Shown here piece by piece: positions 53,062 through 61,150 of a stretch of 64,000 nucleotides of DNA. A program made the position numbers and the translations under genes. Position 1 is the first letter of the stretch. Every line of letters starts with the position of its first letter. Source of the DNA: Terriglobia bacterium (lineage in GTDB: Bacteria > Acidobacteriota > Terriglobia > Bryobacterales > Bryobacteraceae); contig JAIQFS010000011.1 in NCBI GenBank assembly GCA_020073145.1, positions 1 through 64,000 of the forward strand, written 5' to 3'. The notes below the pieces were generated by a model that was given only the letters and a program-made list of their open reading frames with translations, did not search any database and was not told where the DNA came from.

Positions 53062-53523
53062 TTAGGCGATCGTCTTCCCCATGGCGATGCCGTCTCCTCC
53101 ATCTTCGTAGTATCCGCGGATCAGCCGTATCCGGCGAAAGCCGTACTTCTCGTAAAAAGTCCGTGCCGGCCGGTTGGTCACTCGCACCACGAGGTGGATC
53201 CGGCGCACGCGGCGCCGGCGGAGCCGCCGAAGGGTGCTATCGAGTAATGCCGAGGCAACTCCCGCCTGGCGCCGGGCCGGGTCCACCGCGACCGAGACCA
53301 GTTCCGCCCGCGGGCCGGAAGCGGCTCCCCGCAGACTAGTCATGATGTACCCACAAACTTTCCCGCGGGATTCTGCCACCAGGAACAGTTTCGGCCAGCG
53401 TTCCCGGTAATATGCAAATAGCTTGCGGTCATAGGCTTCCGGGCCGAAGCTGGCTCGTTCGAGGGCCAGGATGCGGTCCAGATCGCTAGTACGTACCGGA
53501 TGGATGCGGTATTGCACTCGCAT
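53062..53523 (-). CDS. GNAT acetyltransferase, RimI-like
   Basis: 153 residues from the ATG at 53523, with GAGGA 7 bp upstream. IHPVRTSDLDRILALERASF at the N-terminus, LVSVAVDPARRQAGVASALL (acetyl-CoA-binding Q/RxxGxG/A) and the C-terminal NRPARTFYEKYGFRRI are typical of RimI-like N-alpha-acetyltransferases, which modify ribosomal protein S18 or other N-termini. The exact target is unknown. It is divergent from feoA across 116 bp that contain a palindromic operator. Confidence 0.88.
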   Translation of the reverse strand: MRVQYRIHPVRTSDLDRILALERASFGPEAYDRKLFAYYRERWPKLFLVAESRGKVCGYIMTSLRGAASGPRAELVSVAVDPARRQAGVASALLDSTLRRLRRRRVRRIHLVVRVTNRPARTFYEKYGFRRIRLIRGYYEDGGDGIAMGKTIA

Positions 53524-53604
53524 GCGATATCCTCTATTCTGATGCAGTTGGAGGCAGTTGCAACAGGGTGGCCGCAAAAAAGCTCAGCAAACCGTCTCCG
53601 GCCC

Positions 53605-53633
53605 TTGACAACAATTTCGGACTCCCCCATACT
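53605..53633 (+). promoter_or_regulatory. feoA: Sigma-70-type promoter for feoAB
   Basis: A perfect TTGACA and CATACT (4 of 6) are separated by 17 bp. The expected start of transcription, about 7 bp after the -10, falls on the A of the ATG at 53640, so the feoA message may have no leader. The operator-like palindrome starts 9 bp after the -10. Confidence 0.7.
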
Positions 53634-53639
53634 AAAGCC

Positions 53640-53924
53640 ATGTTGCAACTGAGTGGCAACAGAGGCCAACCGGAAGTCCTCCCGACCCTGGTGGATCTGC
53701 GCCGCGGAGACGCCGCCATTCTGGAAACCATCGATCTTCCCCGGGAGGAGGCCCGCCGTCTGATGGAGCTTGGGTTCTTGCCCGGCACCCAGATCACCGC
53801 GGGACGCAGCGCTCCAGGCGGGGACCCACGGGTGTTTCAGGTGGACGGTTCCGAAATCGCGCTCCGGCGGGAGACCGCCCGCTGCCTGCGAGTCAAACTG
53901 GAGCGCAAAAAGAGGCCCGTGTGA
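53640..53924 (+). CDS. feoA: Ferrous iron transport protein FeoA
   Basis: 94 residues from the ATG at 53640, favoured because the promoter places the RNA start there; a GTG at 53568 is in frame but lies upstream of the promoter. The SH3-like FeoA domain is clear: TLVDLRRGDAAILETID, RLMELGFLPGTQITAG and GSEIALRRETARCLRV. FeoA helps or regulates FeoB in Fe(II) uptake. Its stop overlaps the feoB GTG (GTGA). Confidence 0.92.
   Translation: MLQLSGNRGQPEVLPTLVDLRRGDAAILETIDLPREEARRLMELGFLPGTQITAGRSAPGGDPRVFQVDGSEIALRRETARCLRVKLERKKRPV
53643..53659. promoter_or_regulatory. 17-bp palindrome over feoA start, candidate iron-repressor operator
   Basis: TTGCAACTGAGTGGCAA is an 8-1-8 palindrome with a single mismatched pair, lying over codons 2-7 of feoA just after the transcription start. 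A second half-site, CAGTTGCAA, is at 53555-53563 in the same divergent spacer. Size and symmetry suit a Fur-like repressor and the gene it covers is for iron uptake, so Fur-type control is a good guess, not proven. Confidence 0.55.
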
Positions 53925-55810
53925 GCGATTGTCACGATTGCGCGGCCTCGTCGGTGGTGACCTTCCCAGGTCCCGCCCAGACGGTTGCCGGCAATGCCCG
54001 CGTGGCCCTCATCGGACCCCCCAACAGCGGAAAGACCACGTTGTTCAATCGCCTGACTGGCCTTCGTCAGAAGGTGGCTAACTTTCCGGGCGTCACGGTC
54101 GAGCGGCACACGGGAGTGGCCGTGCTTCCGGATGGGCGCGCCATTCCAGTCATCGACCTTCCCGGTCTCTATAGTCTTTCGCCCCGCTCCGAAGATGAGC
54201 AAATCGCATATGATGTACTGACCGGGCAACGCGGCGACACTGGCAAACCGCAGGCTGTCCTGCTGGTTCTCGATTCCACCAATCTGGCCCGCCACCTGAT
54301 GCTGGCCGCACCGATTCTGGCGCTGGGCATCCCGACGCTGATCATCCTCAACATGGCGGATGACCTCCGCAAGCGCGGCGGCCATGTCGATTTGACCGCC
54401 CTATCGGCCGAATTGGGCGCGCCCGTGGCCTTGGTCAGCGCGCGCCAGGGCGAAGGAATCGATCAGGTTTTCGAGTTTCTGGCGGGGGCCATGCCCAAGC
54501 CCGCTCCCAAATACTTGCCGATCCTCCAGGATGTGCCGAAGTGCCGCCAGTGGGCCGGGCGCATCGGCCAGGAAGCCCGCTACCATGCGCCTGCGCCCCC
54601 CAAGTGGACCCGCCGCCTGGATGCCGTTTTCCTGCATCCGGTGGCCGGGCTGCTCATTTTCCTGGCGGTGGTGGTGGGCGTGTTCCAGACCATCTTTACG
54701 GTGGCCGACCCGGCCAAGGACGCGGTCGATTGGGTCATTCATCTTACCGGCAACTGGGTTGCATCTGTGCTTCCCGCTTCGCTGTTCCGCTCGCTCCTGC
54801 TGGATGGCATCTGGACCGGCGTCGGCTCGGTGGTGGTGTTTCTGCCGCAGGTCCTGCTGCTGTTCCTGTTCATCGGAATCCTGGAAGATTCCGGCTACCT
54901 GGCGCGCGCCGCTTTGATTGCGGACCGCACCATGGCGCGCGTCGGGCTGCAGGGCAAGTCCTTCATTCCATTGCTTTCCGCCTATGCCTGCGCGGTCCCG
55001 GCCATCATGGCCACCCGCACCATCGAAAACAAGCGCGACCGCATGGCCACCATCCTGATCGCGCCCTTCATGACGTGTTCGGCGCGGCTGCCGGTCTACA
55101 CCTTGATCATCGCCGCGTTCATCCCCGACCGCCCGGTGCTCGGCCGGTTGCTGGGGGCGCGGGCCGTCACCATGCTGGCTCTCTACGCCTTGGGCTTCCT
55201 GGCGGCGGTGGTGACCGCGCGCCTGCTGAAATCCTCCATTCTGAAGAGCGGCCGCACGCCGTTCCTGCTGGAGATGCCGTCGTACCGCTGGCCGACCGTG
55301 CAGTCGCTCGGCCTGCGGCTCCTGGACCGCTCTGTGGTCTTCCTGCGCCGCGCCGGCACCGTCATCCTGCTGGTGATGGTGGTGCTCTGGGTGATGGCTC
55401 ACCTGCCGCTGGTCGGCGGCCACCCGCCCACCATCGATCACAGCCTGGCCGGGATGCTGGGCCACACCATCGAGCCCGCCATTCGGCCGCTGGGCCTAAA
55501 CTGGAAAGTCGGAATCGGCCTGATCACGTCGCTGGCCGCGCGCGAAACCATCGTGGCCACCCTTGGCTCGATTTACGGCATGGATGGGCAAACCAACGAT
55601 GCTGGCCTGCAGACCGCCCTCCAGCACGATCTCTCGTTCGGCGGCGCCGTGGCCCTGCTGGTCTTCTTTGCCTTCGCCATGCAGTGCATCTCCACCATCG
55701 CGGTGGTGCGTCGCGAAACCGGCGGGTGGAAGTGGCCCGTCCTGCAATTCACTTACATGGGGGCACTGGCCTACGCGGGTGCGTTCGTCGCCTTTCACGT
55801 CCTGCGGTGA
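53921..55810 (+). CDS. feoB: Ferrous iron transporter FeoB
   Basis: 629 residues from the GTG at 53921. The cytoplasmic G domain has G1 GPPNSGKT (about 32-39), G2 region NFPGVTVERHTG, G3 DLPGLYSLSPRSEDEQ and G4 NMAD. The membrane part carries the two FeoB Gate domains: LLLFLFIGILEDSGYLARAA, then YACAVPAIMATRTI with the conserved pore Cys, and TCSARLPVYTLIIAAF. It ends soon after the last helix, without FeoC. It moves Fe(II) across the inner membrane. Confidence 0.96.
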   Translation: MSDCHDCAASSVVTFPGPAQTVAGNARVALIGPPNSGKTTLFNRLTGLRQKVANFPGVTVERHTGVAVLPDGRAIPVIDLPGLYSLSPRSEDEQIAYDVLTGQRGDTGKPQAVLLVLDSTNLARHLMLAAPILALGIPTLIILNMADDLRKRGGHVDLTALSAELGAPVALVSARQGEGIDQVFEFLAGAMPKPAPKYLPILQDVPKCRQWAGRIGQEARYHAPAPPKWTRRLDAVFLHPVAGLLIFLAVVVGVFQTIFTVADPAKDAVDWVIHLTGNWVASVLPASLFRSLLLDGIWTGVGSVVVFLPQVLLLFLFIGILEDSGYLARAALIADRTMARVGLQGKSFIPLLSAYACAVPAIMATRTIENKRDRMATILIAPFMTCSARLPVYTLIIAAFIPDRPVLGRLLGARAVTMLALYALGFLAAVVTARLLKSSILKSGRTPFLLEMPSYRWPTVQSLGLRLLDRSVVFLRRAGTVILLVMVVLWVMAHLPLVGGHPPTIDHSLAGMLGHTIEPAIRPLGLNWKVGIGLITSLAARETIVATLGSIYGMDGQTNDAGLQTALQHDLSFGGAVALLVFFAFAMQCISTIAVVRRETGGWKWPVLQFTYMGALAYAGAFVAFHVLR

Positions 55811-55817
55811 CAGAACA

Positions 55818-55852
55818 GGCCTGAAACCTGCAGCGCCATGGTTTCATAGGCC
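55818..55852. terminator. Hairpin at the convergent feoB / transglycosylase ends
   Basis: GGCCT-GAAACC pairs with GGTTTC-AT-AGGCC (11 bp stem with a 2-base bulge and an 11-base loop). It spans the gap between the feoB stop and the last codons of the convergent gene. No T-tract is present, so termination strength is uncertain. Confidence 0.5.
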
Positions 55853-57316
55853 GGGAAGCGAGGCGGCTGCGTCCTGGAACACCGTGGTGAAGAAGTCGCG
55901 GGAACTCGGCGATGCGCCGACGTGCAGGGTGTCCATCCCCTCTTCCACGAATCCCAGGTAGCCGTCCCACCCCAGATCGTCCAACACGAAGCTCAGGCAT
56001 TCGTATTCGGCCGGAGGCAGCCCCGCGTAGTCGATGTCGAACACCTGCCCGGTGCCGTGCGAGCGCGCTTCGCTGCGCGACGTCCGCACCGCGTATTCTT
56101 CTGGCTCCACCAGCGAAGTCACTTCGAGCGGCCGGAAGCGCTCGCCCTGCGGCTTCATCTCTTCCCACAGGCGGCGCGTCTCGAAGGCGATGTAGGTCAA
56201 AGCGCCGACGGCCGCAGGCGAGGCCTGCGAGAAGAACTCCAGATCGTCGGGGGAATCGGGCTCGATGCGCAGACGGTACCCGAAGAAGTCGGGGCGGTCG
56301 AAGGGCCGCACCAGGGCCGTGCCCATGCCGGCGCGGATATCGTCGTCGGTGTTGAACCGCAGGTCGTCGCGCTTGAGCCACACCGAGAGCCGGTGGGGCG
56401 CGCGGCGCTGCAGGCCGGCGGCTTCGGCGAACTGCATCTTGTACTGGTCGGCCAGGGATTCGAACCCATCGGGATCTTCCCGGTAAGACGCCAGCAACTG
56501 CTGGGCCCGCATAATGCGGAACCAGTAGGTGGGCGAATAGTCGCGCTCCATCTGCATCTGAATCGCCTGGTAGAGCTCGCGGTTCCGGGCCGGGCTGCAG
56601 GAGAAGAACATGCGCGCCACGGTGAACTGGTCGGGGGGAATGCCGCGGGCGCGGCGGGTCAGCTCCTGCATTTCGGCGGCGCAACCCTCGCCGCAGTGGT
56701 AGGCAAAGATGGCCCAGTCGCGGCCGCCGAATTTTTGCTCCATGGTGGCCAGGTAGCGGGCGGCGGCGGGGATGGCGCGTTCGGGCACCAGGCGATCATC
56801 GCGGCCGGGGACGGTGTACGGGACTTTGTGGCGGACGGTGCGGGTGACGAGCTTGCCCTTCTTGTTGCGGACCTGGACCTTCTCTTTGACGGTCCGGTAC
56901 CGCGTGGCGCGGACCACACGCAGCCCGATGCGCCGCGCGGTGGCCTGGGACATCTGCATGATGCCTCTCGGACCGGTGATGCTGGTGGCCTTGGGATTGC
57001 CCCAGCTTTCCAGATAGACGACGGCTTCGATCAAAGAGGCCGGCCAGCCGCTGCGCTCGGAGGCCTGGCGAAACAAGGCTTGCAGTTTCTTGTCATGGGT
57101 AACGCGTTTCGCCCCGGGCACGGCCTCGGGATCGCGCAGGATGCTGAAGGTCTGCGACTGGATCATGAGCTCGGTGCGGGTGTCGATGGTTTCGTCGGAA
57201 AGATCGTCGCGCGAAGCGCCGATGCCGGAGAGAGTGTGAGCGGGCTGGAAGTAATCGGGGGCCGCGGCGTAGGCCAGCGGCAGGAGGCCGAGGAGAACGG
57301 AAATCGCGAGTCGCAT
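55844..57316 (-). CDS. Lytic transglycosylase with C-terminal DUF5715-like domain
   Basis: 490 residues. MRLAISVLLGLLPLAYA is a signal peptide. The SLT lysozyme-like domain (about 85-260) has the catalytic Glu in AVVYLESWGNPKATSITGPR, followed by GIMQMSQATARRIGL and AYHCGEGCAAEMQ; a Lys/Arg-rich insert separates the halves. The C-terminal part (about 330-490) has RSHGTGQVFDIDYAGLPP, whose H-x(6)-D spacing recalls M15/DUF5715 metallopeptidase-like folds. So it may cut glycan strands and also bind or cut peptides, a combination inferred from motifs only. Confidence 0.87.
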   Translation of the reverse strand: MRLAISVLLGLLPLAYAAAPDYFQPAHTLSGIGASRDDLSDETIDTRTELMIQSQTFSILRDPEAVPGAKRVTHDKKLQALFRQASERSGWPASLIEAVVYLESWGNPKATSITGPRGIMQMSQATARRIGLRVVRATRYRTVKEKVQVRNKKGKLVTRTVRHKVPYTVPGRDDRLVPERAIPAAARYLATMEQKFGGRDWAIFAYHCGEGCAAEMQELTRRARGIPPDQFTVARMFFSCSPARNRELYQAIQMQMERDYSPTYWFRIMRAQQLLASYREDPDGFESLADQYKMQFAEAAGLQRRAPHRLSVWLKRDDLRFNTDDDIRAGMGTALVRPFDRPDFFGYRLRIEPDSPDDLEFFSQASPAAVGALTYIAFETRRLWEEMKPQGERFRPLEVTSLVEPEEYAVRTSRSEARSHGTGQVFDIDYAGLPPAEYECLSFVLDDLGWDGYLGFVEEGMDTLHVGASPSSRDFFTTVFQDAAASLPGL

Positions 57317-57459
57317 GGCTCACCCTTAGTGTAGTGCCCCGGCGGCGGATTCTGTCACCGCATTTGCCGCGTCGGGCGGCGCATGGCTCCGGGAGCCTTG
57401 CGCAGCGCGTAGCGCCCAAAGCCGGAACCTTGGGCGTCTCGTGATATGCTCACGGCAGG

Positions 57460-58290
57460 ATGAGGGCGCTGTGGGCATTGGCAGGGGCTCTGACCGCGTG
57501 GGCGGCCGTCACCGAAGTCCATCTGCCGTTCCGCGAATATCCAGGCATCGAGTACAACGATTTTCCGCTCCCGCCCGATTACCGGGAGCAGACTGAATTC
57601 GCCTTCGCCCGGCTGATGTACCCGCCCGCCCCGACAGCGCGCTTTGACCGCAGCGGCAGCCGCAATGGCGGCAGCGGCTGGACCCAGGGCTACTCCAGCT
57701 GGACCCAGGACTACCCGCGCGCCGACCGCCACTTCGTCGCCGCGCTCCGCCGCCTCACCCGCCTGCACGTCCGCTCCGTCGAGCAGTCCGTCAATCTCGA
57801 TAATGGCGATCAGTACGACTGGCCGTGGCTCTATGCCGTCCGCCCGGGCGAATGGAAATTGAGCGACGCTGAGGCCCGCGCGATGCGCGAATACCTGCTG
57901 CGCGGCGGCTTCTTCATGGCCGACGATTTCTGGGGCAGCGCCGAATGGGCCGTCTTCATGGAGAGCTTGCGGAAGGTCTTTCCGGACCGGCAGGTGGTCG
58001 ACATTCCCAATCCCGATGCCATCTTTCATCTGGTCTTCGATTTGGATGACCGCTACCGCGTGCCGGGCGCGTGGGGCGTCTATTCTTCCCAGCCGTATCA
58101 ATACGACGGCAGCGTGCCGTATTGGCGCGGCATCTACGACGATAAGGGCCGGGTCATGGTGGTCATCGTAGCCAATTCCGACCTGGGCGATTCCTGGGAA
58201 TTCGCCGACGATCCGGGGTATCCGGAAAAGTACTCCGCCCTCGGTATCCGGATCGGCGTAAACTATATTGTTTACGCCATGACGCACTGA
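57460..58290 (+). CDS. Secreted DUF4159-domain protein
   Basis: 276 residues with a short signal peptide (MRALWALAGALTAWA). The domain runs from about residue 45 to the end: LMYPPAP, YPRADRHFVAALRRLTRL, LRGGFFMADDFWGS and the final VNYIVYAMTH match the DUF4159 pattern, a glutamine-amidotransferase-like fold without a known reaction. A Gly/Ser-rich loop at 65-85 is unusual. It is 23 bp before the next gene and likely co-transcribed with it. Confidence 0.87.
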   Translation: MRALWALAGALTAWAAVTEVHLPFREYPGIEYNDFPLPPDYREQTEFAFARLMYPPAPTARFDRSGSRNGGSGWTQGYSSWTQDYPRADRHFVAALRRLTRLHVRSVEQSVNLDNGDQYDWPWLYAVRPGEWKLSDAEARAMREYLLRGGFFMADDFWGSAEWAVFMESLRKVFPDRQVVDIPNPDAIFHLVFDLDDRYRVPGAWGVYSSQPYQYDGSVPYWRGIYDDKGRVMVVIVANSDLGDSWEFADDPGYPEKYSALGIRIGVNYIVYAMTH

Positions 58291-58313
58291 AGACTCCCGG
58301 GACCCTGACGACC

Positions 58314-59504
58314 ATGAAATTCGGCGGCTTTTACGAACATCAGCTTCCACGCCCCTGGGCGCCGGATTCTGAACACCGACTCCTCAAAAACGCGTTGGAG
58401 CAAGTGGAACTCTCCGACCGCGGCGGCTACGACTACATCTGGGCCACCGAGCACCATTTTCTGGAGGAGTACGCCCACTCCTCCGCGCCCGAAGTTTTTC
58501 TGGCGGCGTGTACCCAGCGCACCAGGAACGTGCGCATCGGGCACGGCATCGTGCAGATGCCTCCGTACATCAACCATCCGGCGCGCGTGGCCGAGCGGGT
58601 GGCTACGCTCGACCTCATCAGCGACGGCCGCGTGGAATACGGCGTCGGCGCTGGCGCCACCGAAACCGAACTCGGCGGCTTCCACGTTCCGCAGGCCGAA
58701 AAGAAAGAGATGATGCTCGAAGGCCTGCGCGCCGTGGTGCGCATGTTCGTCGAGGACCCCTTCGGCGGCTTTGAAGGCAAGTACGTCACCGTGCCGCCGC
58801 GCAATGTCGTGCCCAAGCCTCTCCAGAAACCGCATCCGCCGCTGTGGATGGCGTGCTCCAACCGGGCCTCGATTCTCCAGGCCGCCCGCCTGGGCGTGGG
58901 CGCGCTGACTTTTTCCTTCGTCAGTCCGGAAGAAGCCAACCAATGGGTGAAGGATTATTACGCGGCGTTCGAATCCGAAAGCGTGCCTGTCGGCTACGCC
59001 GTCAATCCCAATTTCGCTGTCACCTGCCCGTTCTTGTGCGATCGCGACGCACGCCGCATGGGCGAGCTCGGCATGGAGAGCTACGGCTTCTTCATCTACG
59101 GCCTCGGCCACTACAGTTTCTTCGGCGACCACGAGCCCGGAGTTACCGACCTTTGGGACGAGTTCAAAAACCACCCCCACGACTTTGCGCCGCCCGAAGG
59201 CCGCATCCAGGATTGCGTCGGGACGCCGGAAATGATCCGCAAGCGCCTGCGCGAGTTCGAGGCCGTGGGCATCGACCAGGTGATCTGCCTGTCGCAGGCC
59301 GGCAAGATCCCGCACGAGCTGTTATGCTCGTCCATCGAGTTGTTCACCAAAGAAGTGCTGCCCGAGTTCAAGGAGCGCGATCAGAAGTGCGCGCGCCAGC
59401 GGGCGGAACGCAATGCGCGCCTCTCCGAAAAGGCGATGGCGCGCAAACCGAAGGTGGAGGCGCCGCCGGCCCGGACCGTGATTCACGCCGCCGGCCATCA
59501 CTAG
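58314..59504 (+). CDS. Luciferase-like (LLM class) flavin-dependent oxidoreductase
   Basis: 396 residues forming a TIM-barrel of the bacterial-luciferase family: MKFGGFYEHQLPRPW, GYDYIWATEHHFLEEYAHSS, IGHGIVQMPPYINHPARVAE and LISDGRVEYGVGAGATETE. It should use FMN with a reduced-flavin partner; the substrate is unknown. The Lys/Arg/Ala-rich tail ends PARTVIHAAGHH. The last 60 codons recur almost intact at 63,010-63,193 as a pseudogene fragment, just upstream of an aromatic-ring dioxygenase, so the two genes may once have been neighbours in a degradation operon. Confidence 0.93.
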   Translation: MKFGGFYEHQLPRPWAPDSEHRLLKNALEQVELSDRGGYDYIWATEHHFLEEYAHSSAPEVFLAACTQRTRNVRIGHGIVQMPPYINHPARVAERVATLDLISDGRVEYGVGAGATETELGGFHVPQAEKKEMMLEGLRAVVRMFVEDPFGGFEGKYVTVPPRNVVPKPLQKPHPPLWMACSNRASILQAARLGVGALTFSFVSPEEANQWVKDYYAAFESESVPVGYAVNPNFAVTCPFLCDRDARRMGELGMESYGFFIYGLGHYSFFGDHEPGVTDLWDEFKNHPHDFAPPEGRIQDCVGTPEMIRKRLREFEAVGIDQVICLSQAGKIPHELLCSSIELFTKEVLPEFKERDQKCARQRAERNARLSEKAMARKPKVEAPPARTVIHAAGHH

Positions 59505-59535
59505 GAAGCGGTGTGGGTAGCATGGCATCCTGCGC

Positions 59536-59552
59536 GGCGGTTACCAACCGCC
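59536..59552. repeat. 17-bp palindrome after the LLM oxidoreductase gene
   Basis: GGCGGTT-ACC-AACCGCC is a perfect 7 bp inverted repeat. It is preceded by GGCATCCTGCGC, which also precedes the copy at 63,226. Flanking GTGGG and CCCCAC could close an outer stem. It lies 32 bp after the oxidoreductase stop and fits a REP-like element. Confidence 0.65.
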
Positions 59553-59595
59553 TCAGTCCGGCAGGCTGCCCCACGTTTCCTGCGCTCTCCGCGGC

Positions 59596-60438
59596 TTAAT
59601 TCTCGGAAGGCATCGCCAGGTGGTCCACAACCAAGACTTCCACTAAACGGCGATCCGGCTCCAGTCTGAGCCCGAGTTGTTCTCGAAGCGCCGTCACCAG
59701 CGATGGCGCTTCGGCGTCCGGCCCGTTCGTGGCGGCGAGTCCCGACGGCAGCTCGCGAGTCCATTCCAGTTGGTAGTCGTAGGTCCCCGTAAGGCCCGTC
59801 TCGTCGAAAACCGGGCGTCCGGCGAAACTGGAGAGCGAAAGCGCAAGCTGCGTCATGGCGGCCTTCGCGACCGTCAGGCGGTTCAAGGTCGCACCCGGGC
59901 GCAAAGTCGTCGAGGGAACGTCAGCCGCGCTCACCTTTAGCTTGGACCCACCCGCGGCGACGCGTAAGGCGAAGACGGGCATCTCCTTGTTTTCCCGGTG
60001 CAACCTCAACTCAAACCGCTCCGACAGGAAGGTTTGGAGCATATGACGCATTTGGTCCGGAGTGGGGGTGGCCTCGCCTTCCGCCTTGGCATCAATATCG
60101 TAGAGGAAATCCAGGCCCCTTCCTGCAATCCAATCCGGTCCGCCCACAATCTGGTAGGCCTTGACGTCGTAAGCTCGCATGATAATGAAGGTGACCGAAG
60201 TCCCCCGGATTGTTACTCTGGGGCCGGATATCGATGTCCCCATGCCGGGGGACGGGCCGGCAAAGGAATGGCGCTTGACGGATGCCACCTCGAATGCGGC
60301 TCGTGGGGGAACTTCCTGCCGAGGCTGAGTCTGGCTTTGGTGGGCGAGGCAGAACCCCGCTAGCAGCACGGAGGCGAAGCCCCCGGGTCTTAGAAGCAAT
60401 CGCCGCGTCCTTGGATCCCGCAAGGGAGTGCCCTCCAT
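59596..60438 (-). CDS. TIGR03435-family secreted protein
   Basis: 280 residues from the ATG at 60438; an ATG at 60474 is also in frame. A signal-like segment (GGFASVLLAGFCLAHQ) precedes FEVASVKRHSF, the hallmark of the TIGR03435 soil-acidobacterial family. YQIVGGPDWIAGRGLDFLYD, MLQTFLSERFELRLHRENKE and FDETGLTGTYDYQLEW are the other family blocks. Its role is unknown; Solibacter-like genomes hold dozens. The 5' end overlaps the redoxin gene by about 50 bp, and a TATAAT lies 16-21 bp before the ATG. Confidence 0.88.
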   Translation of the reverse strand: MEGTPLRDPRTRRLLLRPGGFASVLLAGFCLAHQSQTQPRQEVPPRAAFEVASVKRHSFAGPSPGMGTSISGPRVTIRGTSVTFIIMRAYDVKAYQIVGGPDWIAGRGLDFLYDIDAKAEGEATPTPDQMRHMLQTFLSERFELRLHRENKEMPVFALRVAAGGSKLKVSAADVPSTTLRPGATLNRLTVAKAAMTQLALSLSSFAGRPVFDETGLTGTYDYQLEWTRELPSGLAATNGPDAEAPSLVTALREQLGLRLEPDRRLVEVLVVDHLAMPSEN

Positions 60439-61106
60439 GATCGAGTCGAGCCTATTATACCGAGTGAGTGACATGCCGCTTCGGGCCTCTTGCCGGGCGC
60501 CTGGAGGCGAACAGGGTCAGTCGGGGCCCAGCGTAGTTCAGGCAGCTGGATCGAGAAGAACGCCTCCACTTCTGGTTTAACACTGCCGGTGAACGCGCCT
60601 GACCACACCTTGAGCACTTCGCCGCCCTTCCCCACAACGATGGTTTGAGGCGTGATCCCGAGCCGGTACTCGCGGGCGGACCTCGGTGACACGTCCGCAT
60701 ATACGGGAAAGGCCACCTTTCGAGTCCCGAGGTAAGTTGTAACGTCTTTCCGGGAAGCTGTGGTGATTCCTATGAACCGGAACCGGCCATCTGGCCGGGA
60801 CGCCAGTTGATTGATACTGACGAGGTTTCTCTCACACCAAATACAGGAAGGCCCGAATACATAGAACACCGTCGACACGCGATCGTCAAAACCAAGTAGG
60901 ACATCGTGCCCACTGAGATCCCGCGCCGCCAAGGCGGACACCGCCATCCCGTCGCGGAGTTGCGGGAGTGAGTTCGCTGCGTCCAGCGAACTTTCCAATT
61001 TCTGAATAGCAGCTCGTTGGACGACGTTCAGACCCAAGGAAGCGGCCAATACACCAATCAATGGAAACGTCCGCCATTGGAAGTGAGATATCAACCGCGC
61101 GATCAC
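60390..61106 (-). CDS. Membrane-anchored redoxin with CxxC motif
   Basis: 238 residues from a GTG start. An N-terminal hydrophobic segment (FPLIGVLAASLGLNVV) anchors it. The thioredoxin-like domain has VFYVFGPSCIWCERNLVSIN, with the CIWC redox pair, then FIGITTASRKDVTTYL and LGITPQTIVVGKGGEV containing the cis-Pro. It resembles TlpA/MauD-type disulfide proteins that act outside the inner membrane. It lies between a TIGR03435 gene and a propeller gene; a nearby Cys-rich secreted protein is a possible client. Confidence 0.87.
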   Translation of the reverse strand: MIARLISHFQWRTFPLIGVLAASLGLNVVQRAAIQKLESSLDAANSLPQLRDGMAVSALAARDLSGHDVLLGFDDRVSTVFYVFGPSCIWCERNLVSINQLASRPDGRFRFIGITTASRKDVTTYLGTRKVAFPVYADVSPRSAREYRLGITPQTIVVGKGGEVLKVWSGAFTGSVKPEVEAFFSIQLPELRWAPTDPVRLQAPGKRPEAACHSLGIIGSTRSWRALPCGIQGRGDCF

Positions 61107-61150
61107 CCTAAAACTCCTCGTTCGCCAAAGGCTGACGGGATCTGCTGCCT

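Noticed and set aside
54541-55824. 427-codon open frame overlapping feoB on the same strand
   Set aside because: It is a +1-frame shadow of feoB, very rich in Arg, Gly, Pro and His, with no family resemblance.
55922-57334. 470-codon plus-strand open frame opposite the transglycosylase gene
   Set aside because: Antisense shadow in GC-rich DNA; the minus strand encodes a clear signal peptide and SLT domain.
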